Under the pieces are notes generated by a model. It searched no databases, had not been told where the DNA came from, and was given only the letters and a program-made list of their open reading frames with translations. Shown in pieces: positions 25,128 to 31,413 of a stretch of 64,000 nt of DNA. The DNA is taken from positions 62,001 through 126,000 of the forward strand of contig NZ_JACHIG010000013.1 of NCBI RefSeq assembly GCF_014203095.1. The letters are read 5' to 3'. The position numbers and the translations under genes are program-made. Origin of the DNA: Prosthecobacter vanneervenii. GTDB taxonomy: Bacteria > Verrucomicrobiota > Verrucomicrobiia > Verrucomicrobiales > Verrucomicrobiaceae. How positions within the stretch are numbered: the first letter of the stretch is position 1; every line of letters begins with the position of its first letter.

Positions 25128-26225
25128 TTACTTGGCGGCGGGAGGTGCGGCACCAAAGGGATCTGCCGTGCTAGGAGCCGGAGTGGCAGCACCACCAGCT
25201 GGCGGTGCTGCAGGAGCGCCAAAGGGATCGGAGCCCATGGCTGGTGCTGCTGGTGCGGGAGCTGCCGGGGCGGCAGCAGGAGCGCCAAAAGGATCGCTGC
25301 CCATAGCGGGAGCAGGTGCGGCGGCGGGAGCACCAAAGGGATCAGCACCCATGGTAGCAGGTGCAGCGCCAGGGGCTGCAGGTGCAGAGGGGGCTGCTCC
25401 TGCAGCAGGAGCGGCGCCAGCGGCTGCCTTGGGGGCGGCCGTGTTAGCACTCTGCTCGGCTGCGGCCACTACGAGGTCGCCTGAGCGAATGTTATCCCCT
25501 TCGGAGAGGCTGCCTTTGACCAAGTCAGCCACGCAGGAATTGGGCTCCACGTCGCGCACTTTGAGCTTGGCGATCACGTTTTTGCCGCGCTTCACTTCAA
25601 GGTCTGCATTGGCGAAGACGCCACCTGCATTGCCCTTGTTGAGAACGACGAAACCCCAGTCGGTGTAGGAGTGAGCAACTTTGGCGGTGAAATCACTGTC
25701 CACGACGCCGCGACGTCCACGTGCTTCGCGTTCTTCGGCGGCTTTGGCTTCATCGTTAAGCTTGTTGACGCGTTCCTGAGCGGCAGCCAGACGCTGATTT
25801 TGGTTGGCGAGAGCGGATTCAGCCTGAGCAGTTTCCTTTTTGATGGATTCAATCTGAGCGACCAGAGCCTTGATGTTGCCAGCTTCGCGGATTTTTTCCT
25901 CGCTTTCAGCCAGCCTTTTCTGGATCTGCTCCAGACTGGATTTGACCGTATTTAACTCTTTGTCAGTGTTCTGAACCTTGCTGCTTGTGTCCGTCACGCC
26001 GGTTTTAGCGCTATCCAGTTCCTGTTTGGCTGCGGCAAGCTGGCCTTCGAGGGTTTTTTTGGCCTCTTCCGCTTTGGCGATATGGGCTTTGATTTCTGCC
26101 AAGTTGGCCTGGGTGTAGGTCTCGCGTTTACGCTCCTCGACAAGCAGTTTTTGATTCGACCATGCGAAGTAGCAAGCGGTGCCAAGGCACACGACTGAGA
26201 GGGCTGAGAGGATTTTCCAGAGCAT
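25128..26225 (-). CDS. membrane-anchored coiled-coil protein with beta domain and DPFGAP repeat tail
   Basis: 365 residues: membrane helix (about 4-20), coiled coil (about 25-170), beta domain starting Y-T-D-W-G-F-V-V-L-N-K-G with K-L-K-V-R-D-V-E-P-N-S and G-D-N-I-R-S-G-D, then a Pro/Ala-rich tail (about 265-365) holding four D-P-F-G-A motifs (three D-P-F-G-A-P, one D-P-F-G-A-A). The first three parts match the 24279 protein and point to duplication; the tail is unique to this copy. It is the first gene of the probable three-gene unit with 24279 and the small lipoprotein. A TATAAT lies 11 bases before its ATG, implying a very short leader. Function unknown. Confidence 0.75.
   Translation of the reverse strand: MLWKILSALSVVCLGTACYFAWSNQKLLVEERKRETYTQANLAEIKAHIAKAEEAKKTLEGQLAAAKQELDSAKTGVTDTSSKVQNTDKELNTVKSSLEQIQKRLAESEEKIREAGNIKALVAQIESIKKETAQAESALANQNQRLAAAQERVNKLNDEAKAAEEREARGRRGVVDSDFTAKVAHSYTDWGFVVLNKGNAGGVFANADLEVKRGKNVIAKLKVRDVEPNSCVADLVKGSLSEGDNIRSGDLVVAAAEQSANTAAPKAAAGAAPAAGAAPSAPAAPGAAPATMGADPFGAPAAAPAPAMGSDPFGAPAAAPAAPAPAAPAMGSDPFGAPAAPPAGGAATPAPSTADPFGAAPPAAK
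25151..25343 (-). repeat. four degenerate in-frame repeats encoding DPFGA motifs
   Basis: On the plus strand the 13-base core CRCCAAARGGATC occurs four times (about 25151, 25216, 25281 and 25331), with longer flanking similarity between copies. On the coding strand each encodes D-P-F-G-A-(P/A). Unequal spacing with conserved reading frame suggests expansion by slippage or recombination under protein-level selection. Confidence 0.7.
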
Positions 26226-26236
26226 ACGAAAGCGCT

Positions 26237-26242
26237 ATTATA
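26237..26242 (-). promoter_or_regulatory. candidate -10 element of the 26225 gene
   Basis: A perfect TATAAT on the minus strand ends 11 bases before the ATG at 26225 in a locally A/T-rich region; no good -35 hexamer is visible at 16-18 bases. If used, the mRNA would have a leader of only about five bases and no Shine-Dalgarno sequence. The rest of the 237-base gap to 26462 contains an 8-bp hairpin (26316-26334) without a T-run and no gene I can support. Confidence 0.4.
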
Positions 26243-26462
26243 GAGAATTAAGGAACCATTTTTTACCGGAAACGCTCGGATTCGACAACAGCAATTTTTT
26301 CGCATTTTACTCTTCCAAGCGGGAATCCTGCTTGTGCATGCCATGGCCCGAGTCTAGAACAGCCTTTGTCAGGGGCCGCGGATGTTCAGCTTGCGAACCC
26401 CGCCAGGTCCTGACGGAAGCAACGGCAGCCTGCCTGTCCATGTCGCGGTTCCCTGGCACTTA

Positions 26463-27779
26463 TCAAGAGGCGGCTTGCAATGGATGTTCTTCAGAGCCGG
26501 TCATATCCATGCGGATCTGTCTCTCCAGCGAGTCCAACTCTTCCCGGGTAACAGCCTTTTCCCGCCATGCCAAGGTGATGGTGATACGCCCGGCATAGTC
26601 GGAGGCAAAAATGCCGAGACCGGGTGGCGCGCAAACACTGGGAATGGTGCAAATGTTTTGCAATGCTGCACCCGCAAATGCCGAGTGTCCTGGTAGAAAG
26701 GTGCCCGTGTGGGAGTGGAACAGGCTGCAGATCTGCCCCCGATTGGTCAGGCGGACTGCTGGGATGAATGCGCCCAACGGCATGTGAGATGCCAAGCTCA
26801 TGAGAGCCTCGGATGACTGGGCTACCTTTAGGCGGACAGCTTCGCGATATCTGTCTAAGAGGTGCGCAATCGACTGATCCACAGTTGTCAAAGAGGATGA
26901 TTCGAGAAACAGGGGCAGGGTACCCATGTGGTTGCCAAAAATCAGTTCCCGGCTGCGGCCGCGGATCTGGACTGGCAACTGAAGGTGGATCTGGGGGCTA
27001 GTCCAGCCGCGCTGTGTGTGAAGCAAACGCAGGGCCCGAGCAGCGATGGCGGCATAGAAGGGCATTTGCATGAAGTCTCCGCACAAGGAGCGCAACAGCG
27101 CCGTGGCTCGCTGGGATTCTGCGGCCGAGAACTCGATCAGCCGATATTCGGGCGGTCCGTCCTGGCGCATGCCGCGGCGCCAAGCAGACAAGCAACCAGC
27201 CGAGGTCATGGCATGCAGCCGGTCGATCAGCGGTTTTGCTTTACTATATAGAGAGGCAAAGCTTTCGCGTTTGGGGGAAACGGGAGTCGGGGGCCCGTTC
27301 TCGCAGGAGCCTGAGGCCAGTTGCTCCAGCAGGAGATTGATTCCAGTGCCGTCCAGAAGTGCATGCCGCCATGTGAGAAGGATGACGTGGGTATCGTCGT
27401 GTCCGCAGGGAAACACGTCCATCCACAATGGGGAGGTGAGGTGGGCCGTTTCTGTGTGACCAAGCAGCCTCAGCTGGATGGTGGCTGGTGCTGGAGGGTG
27501 CTCTGCCCAGGGATGCCAATGGATGGCAGGTGCAGGTGGGGGCTTTTCGGGAGTCTGCCAGACCCACTTCCAACCGCGCCACTGGCGCCTGAGCCGGGCA
27601 CCGAGCATGGGATGGTGTGCGTGGATCTGCTCCCAGGCGCGAGTGAGGAAATGCTGATCGGGCCTGCCCCTGAGCTGCAACTGAGTGACGCCCCAGTGCG
27701 TGCCCTGACCGCTCCGCCGCATGAAGGATTCGAGCCCGGCGAGAAAAAAATCGACCGAAGTGGCTGGCAGAAGGGGCAT
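26463..27779 (-). CDS. condensation-fold acyltransferase (NRPS C-domain / WS-DGAT / PapA superfamily)
   Basis: 438 residues. The catalytic motif appears as R-H-A-L-L-D-G-T-G with H139 and D143-G144 (HxxxDG; the first His of the usual HHxxxDG is Arg). The N-terminus L-P-A-T-S-V-D-F-F and the later F-G-N-H-M-G-T-L-P-L-F (about 300) match latch and floor elements of CoA-dependent acyltransferase folds. It should transfer an acyl or aminoacyl group from a carrier protein to an alcohol or amine. The start ATG shares one base with the stop of the acyl carrier protein gene (TGATG), so the pair is coupled and the carrier protein is the probable donor. Substrates unknown. No adenylation domain or phosphopantetheinyl transferase is nearby. 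Confidence 0.8.
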   Translation of the reverse strand: MPLLPATSVDFFLAGLESFMRRSGQGTHWGVTQLQLRGRPDQHFLTRAWEQIHAHHPMLGARLRRQWRGWKWVWQTPEKPPPAPAIHWHPWAEHPPAPATIQLRLLGHTETAHLTSPLWMDVFPCGHDDTHVILLTWRHALLDGTGINLLLEQLASGSCENGPPTPVSPKRESFASLYSKAKPLIDRLHAMTSAGCLSAWRRGMRQDGPPEYRLIEFSAAESQRATALLRSLCGDFMQMPFYAAIAARALRLLHTQRGWTSPQIHLQLPVQIRGRSRELIFGNHMGTLPLFLESSSLTTVDQSIAHLLDRYREAVRLKVAQSSEALMSLASHMPLGAFIPAVRLTNRGQICSLFHSHTGTFLPGHSAFAGAALQNICTIPSVCAPPGLGIFASDYAGRITITLAWREKAVTREELDSLERQIRMDMTGSEEHPLQAAS

Positions 27780-28039
27780 CAGGAGGCCTGGAGTCGTTTT
27801 TCTTCCAAAAAGGCCGCCAAGGCGGCGGGTGAGGCAAAACGCTCCCGTGTCATCTCAGCTGGGCTGACTGCCAGGCCGAAGCGCATCTCGATATGGAGCA
27901 GCAGCTGCATCATGGCCATGGAGTCCAGTCCCATGGAAAACAGATCGGCCTCTGGAGCGATGGGCTCATGGGATTCGATGATCTGTTCGGAGGTGAGGAG
28001 TTCGATTACGGCGGCGGGGCTGATGGGCACTTCGGGCAT
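27779..28039 (-). CDS. standalone acyl/peptidyl carrier protein
   Basis: 86 residues, a PP-binding four-helix carrier. The 4'-phosphopantetheine site is in G-L-D-S-M-A-M-M-Q, with S40 as the attachment serine, and D-L-F-S-M-G-L-D-S gives the D-S-L-like context. It is less acidic than a fatty-acid AcpP and resembles carrier proteins of secondary-metabolite or lipid-tailoring operons. It overlaps the acyltransferase gene by one base. It is divergent from trpC, with a shared 111-base region containing both promoters. Fatty-acid synthesis is an unlikely role because no fab gene is adjacent. Confidence 0.88.
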   Translation of the reverse strand: MPEVPISPAAVIELLTSEQIIESHEPIAPEADLFSMGLDSMAMMQLLLHIEMRFGLAVSPAEMTRERFASPAALAAFLEEKRLQAS

Positions 28040-28150
28040 TCCTTGTAGTGAGAGCCTGCAACCCCTAGGCCGTCAAGAGGGCCCTCTGAGTGTATTTTGG
28101 CGTGAGGAGAAGGTTGCACATCGCCGTGCGAAAGGCACCATGCGCGCCCC

Positions 28151-28945
28151 ATGAACAAGCTGGACGAAATCATCGCCCATAAGCACACTGAACTGCAAAA
28201 GCTGCTGCCGCGCGCGGAAAAGCTCCGTGCCGCCGCGACGCAGCGCAATGATGTGCGCTCTTTTTACGACGCACTGCGCGCCGATCCGACCCGCCTGAGC
28301 ATCATTGCCGAGGTGAAGAGAGCCTCGCCCTCCGCAGGCACGATCGCGGCTGATTTTGACCCGCTGGCCATTGCACGAGGGTATGAGAAGGCCGGTGCGA
28401 GCGCGATCTCCGTGCTGACGGACGAAAAGTACTTTCAAGGAAGGCTGGAGTATCTGTCGCTGATCCGCGAGCAGCTGGACATTCCCTGCTTACGGAAGGA
28501 CTTCATCATCCATGAGGCGCAGATCTTTGAGGCCGTCGTGGCCGGGGCGGATGCCATTCTGCTGATCGTGGCGGCGCTGGACCAGCCGACACTGGAGCAT
28601 CTGCTGGAAGTGGCGCATACGTTCCAGCTCGATGCGCTGGTGGAGGTGCATGACATGCCAGAGCTCGAGCGCGCGCTGGCCACGGATGCACGCATCATCG
28701 GGGTGAACAACCGCAACCTGAAGTCCTTTACGGTGGATCTGGGTACGACGGAGGCGCTGGCTGAAGAGGTGCCGGATGATATTGTGCTGGTGGCCGAGAG
28801 CGGGATCAAGACGCCTGCTGACGCGGCCCGACTGGCTGCGGCAGGCGCGGATTCGCTGCTGATCGGCGAGACGCTGATGAGGAGCCAGAACATTCTGGTG
28901 GATCTGCCACAGTTCAGAGCTGCGACCGGTGAAGCCCTGGAATAA
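28151..28945 (+). CDS. trpC: indole-3-glycerol phosphate synthase
   Basis: 264 residues, a monofunctional (beta-alpha)8 barrel. Family motifs are I-I-A-E-V-K-R-A-S-P-S (catalytic Glu and Lys), A-I-S-V-L-T-D-E-K-Y-F, L-R-K-D-F-I, A-D-A-I-L-L-I, L-V-E-V-H, G-V-N-N-R-N-L and V-A-E-S-G-I. It converts CdRP to indole-3-glycerol phosphate, the fourth step of tryptophan synthesis, in the cytoplasm. The other trp genes are not adjacent. It converges on the LysR gene with 11 bases between stop codons. Confidence 0.96.
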   Translation: MNKLDEIIAHKHTELQKLLPRAEKLRAAATQRNDVRSFYDALRADPTRLSIIAEVKRASPSAGTIAADFDPLAIARGYEKAGASAISVLTDEKYFQGRLEYLSLIREQLDIPCLRKDFIIHEAQIFEAVVAGADAILLIVAALDQPTLEHLLEVAHTFQLDALVEVHDMPELERALATDARIIGVNNRNLKSFTVDLGTTEALAEEVPDDIVLVAESGIKTPADAARLAAAGADSLLIGETLMRSQNILVDLPQFRAATGEALE

Positions 28946-28956
28946 GCGCGTGGGTG

Positions 28957-29874
28957 TCAGCGGCGGTCGCGCAGGTCTTTAGCGATCTGCGCGGCCAGTT
29001 CGGCGATGAGGCTGGTGAGCGTGATGAGCTCGCGGCTTAATTCCTGTCTGGGTAGCACGAGCAGCAGCTCCGTGGTGGGGACCGGGGCTGCAAGCGGGAC
29101 AAAAATGCACCCCGAGTGGGGCAGCTTCCGGCAGTGCTCGGGCATGAGGGCCACACCTTCTCCTGCGGTCACCGCACCGATCATCATGGAGAGGGAGTCC
29201 ACCTCGCTGACGATCTCGGGCTCGAAGCCGGCTTTGGTGCAGAGGTTGCGTAGAAACTCACGCCTGCCCGGGAAAAAAGCATCTGAGAGCGAGATCCAGC
29301 GCTCCCCTTTGAGAGCGGAGAGGCTGATGGATTTTTTTCTGGCCAGAGGGTGGTCTTCAGGCAGAACGGCGGCCATCTTGTGACGGGAGAGAGTGCGAAT
29401 GGTGAAGAGCGCGCGATCACCCTCGGAGATGTTGCCAAGAATGGCCGCGTCGAGTTCATGATTGCGCAGGCGGTCAAGCTGAGCGCGAGGCGGCAGCTCG
29501 AAAAGACTGACCTGCGCCCGTGGGTGTCTTTGGCGGAACTCGCGCACGGCAGGTGCCACGAGGTCATCGAGGAAGGGAGGGAGGAAGCCGAGGCGGAGGG
29601 TGCGGCGCGCTTTGCCAAACTGCTCGCGCAGCTGCTGTGCGCCTGTCTCGGCGTCGCACACGATCTGCCTGGCCTTGGGCAGGAAGAAGCGTCCTGCCTC
29701 GGTGAGGTGGATGCGTTTGCGAATACGGTCAAACAGGGAGACGCCCAGCTCCGCCTCCAGCACGGCGATCTGCCGGCTCAGTGCCGGCTGAGTGACGTGC
29801 AGGCGTTTGGCGGCGGCAGAGATGCTCAGATCCTCTGCGGCGGCGATGAAGTAGCGAAGCTGGTGAAATTCCAC
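28957..29874 (-). CDS. LysR-family transcriptional regulator
   Basis: 305 residues. The N-terminal winged helix-turn-helix is M-E-F-H-Q-L-R-Y-F-I-A-A-A-E followed by A-A-K-R-L-H-V-T-Q-P-A-L-S-R-Q-I (recognition helix), then the linker helix, and a type-2 periplasmic-binding-like effector domain (about 90-300) with L-R-L-G-F-L-P-P-F. It probably senses a small aromatic or carboxylate ligand; CatR/CbnR-like features (L-R-Y-F start) suggest an aromatic-compound subgroup, which is a weak inference. It is divergent from the DUF1501 gene across 94 bases, which contain a perfect 16-base palindrome, the likely operator. LysR proteins usually control the divergent neighbour and themselves. Confidence 0.95.
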   Translation of the reverse strand: MEFHQLRYFIAAAEDLSISAAAKRLHVTQPALSRQIAVLEAELGVSLFDRIRKRIHLTEAGRFFLPKARQIVCDAETGAQQLREQFGKARRTLRLGFLPPFLDDLVAPAVREFRQRHPRAQVSLFELPPRAQLDRLRNHELDAAILGNISEGDRALFTIRTLSRHKMAAVLPEDHPLARKKSISLSALKGERWISLSDAFFPGRREFLRNLCTKAGFEPEIVSEVDSLSMMIGAVTAGEGVALMPEHCRKLPHSGCIFVPLAAPVPTTELLLVLPRQELSRELITLTSLIAELAAQIAKDLRDRR

Positions 29875-29914
29875 CCCTGATCAGACCACAGTCCGGCAAT
29901 GTGCGCAAATCGTC

Positions 29915-29930
29915 CGCTTGCAAGCAAGCG
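29915..29930. promoter_or_regulatory. 16-base palindrome, candidate LysR operator
   Basis: CGCTTGC-AA-GCAAGCG is a perfect inverted repeat, centred in the divergent region of the LysR and DUF1501 genes. A CATAAT at 29934-29939 just downstream could be the -10 of the DUF1501 promoter, so a bound regulator would overlap or flank RNA polymerase. A T-N11-A match (T29919 to A29931) is present but off-centre. Confidence 0.5.
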
Positions 29931-29968
29931 AGACATAATAAGGAGCGTTGGTGGCATGTTCGCATCTC

Positions 29969-31402
29969 ATGGATATTCCGCTGTTTCGTCCTTCGATGGA
30001 TCGCCGGGCCTTTCTCACGGCCTCGACGATGGGGCTGGCGTCGCTGCGTTTTGGATCTGGGCTGAGAGCCTCCACAGGGCCGGGAGCGGCTGCGCCCACA
30101 CTGGCCAAGCCGGCGAAATCGACGGTGCTCTTTTTCCTCTGCGGTGGAGCGTCGCACATCGACATGTGGGACATGAAGCCGGAGGCGCCGCTGGAGTATC
30201 GCGGTGAGTTCAAGCCCATGCGCACGACGGGCGAGGACATCCGGCTGTGCGAGCACCTGCCGCTGCTGGCGAAACAAGCGCACAACTTTGCGCTGGTGCA
30301 TGGTGTGACGGATGGAGGACGTGCCACGGGGGATCATCACGCCGGGTATTATTACAATCTCACCGGCCACGCGCCTGACCCGACCTTCAAGCAGCAGGGG
30401 AATGACCGGCGGCCGTATCCCGAAGACTGGCCCTACATGGGCAGTGTGGTGGGGATGAAGCGCCCGCAACATCCGACATTGCCGCAGATCATCTCCCTGC
30501 CGCACAAGCCCAGCAAGCTGCCCTTCACCCGGCCGGGCCAGTTTGCGGGTCGCATCGGCATGGAGTACGATCCCTTTTACCTGAACGGCAGCTTTGATGA
30601 GCCGCTGAAGTTCAGCGCGCCGACGATCTCGATGTCTGGCAGCATGAGCGCAGCGCGCATGCAGGACCGCCATGCACTGCTGAGCGCGATGAACCAGGCC
30701 CGGCGTGATCTGGACCATGAAGCTGCCGTGCAAAACTATGTGAAGCAGCAGGAGCGTGCGTTTGAGCTGCTGTCATCCGGCAGCACCACGAGCGCCTTTG
30801 ACATCAAGGCCGAGCCTGAAAAGTTGAGGGAGCGCTATGGGCATACGATCAATGGCACCAGCCTGCTCATGGCGCGCCGTCTCGTGGAGGCAGGTGTGCC
30901 TTTTGTGACGGTGTTTTGGAAAGAGGATGAAAGCACCGCCGCCCAGTGCAAAAGCGCCGGCGGCTGGGACACGCATGGCGACAACTTCAACTGCCTGCGC
31001 AAATACCTCCTGCCGCAGTTTGACCAGGCGTTTTCCGCCTTCATGGAGGACATGTCCGCACGGGGGCTGCTGGATGAGACGCTGGTGCTGGTGACGAGTG
31101 AAATGGGTCGCATGCCCAAGGTGGGCGACCGGCGCTCCGGAGGCACGCTGGGAGCGGGCCGTGACCACTGGACTGCCTGCATGAGCGTGCTCATGGCAGG
31201 GGCTGGCATACGCGGCGGACAGGTCATTGGCGAGACTGATGCGCGCGCTGAACTGCCCAAGGATAGACCGATCTATCCCGAGGACATCACCAAAACGGTC
31301 TATTATGCCATGGGCATTCAGGACCTGGAGGCCAAAGACAAGCTTGGCCGTGCCTACAACCTCCTCGATGAAGGCAAGCCTCTGACTGATCTGTTTGGCT
31401 GA
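29969..31402 (+). CDS. DUF1501 family secreted protein with Tat signal
   Basis: 477 residues. A Tat-like signal (M-D-R-R-A-F-L-T-A-S-T-M-G-L-A) is followed by F-F-L-C-G-G-A-S-H-I-D-M-W-D-M-K, the DUF1501 opening motif, and later G-G-W-D-T-H-G-D-N-F and V-T-S-E-M-G-R-M-P-K, with G-A-G-R-D-H-W near the C-terminus. ATG at 29969 is chosen; an internal ATG at 29996, directly before D-R-R-A-F, is equally possible and gives a tighter Tat signal. It precedes the PQQ/EF-hand protein gene by 11 bases, so the two are cotranscribed. Unlike the 518-1876 copy it is not paired with a DUF1549/DUF1553 gene here. Confidence 0.9.
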   Translation: MDIPLFRPSMDRRAFLTASTMGLASLRFGSGLRASTGPGAAAPTLAKPAKSTVLFFLCGGASHIDMWDMKPEAPLEYRGEFKPMRTTGEDIRLCEHLPLLAKQAHNFALVHGVTDGGRATGDHHAGYYYNLTGHAPDPTFKQQGNDRRPYPEDWPYMGSVVGMKRPQHPTLPQIISLPHKPSKLPFTRPGQFAGRIGMEYDPFYLNGSFDEPLKFSAPTISMSGSMSAARMQDRHALLSAMNQARRDLDHEAAVQNYVKQQERAFELLSSGSTTSAFDIKAEPEKLRERYGHTINGTSLLMARRLVEAGVPFVTVFWKEDESTAAQCKSAGGWDTHGDNFNCLRKYLLPQFDQAFSAFMEDMSARGLLDETLVLVTSEMGRMPKVGDRRSGGTLGAGRDHWTACMSVLMAGAGIRGGQVIGETDARAELPKDRPIYPEDITKTVYYAMGIQDLEAKDKLGRAYNLLDEGKPLTDLFG

Positions 31403-31413
31403 TTCTTTTTCTT

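Noticed and set aside
25151-25343. CRISPR-like array
   Set aside because: The repeats are short, degenerate, in frame within a coding sequence and have no spacer regularity.
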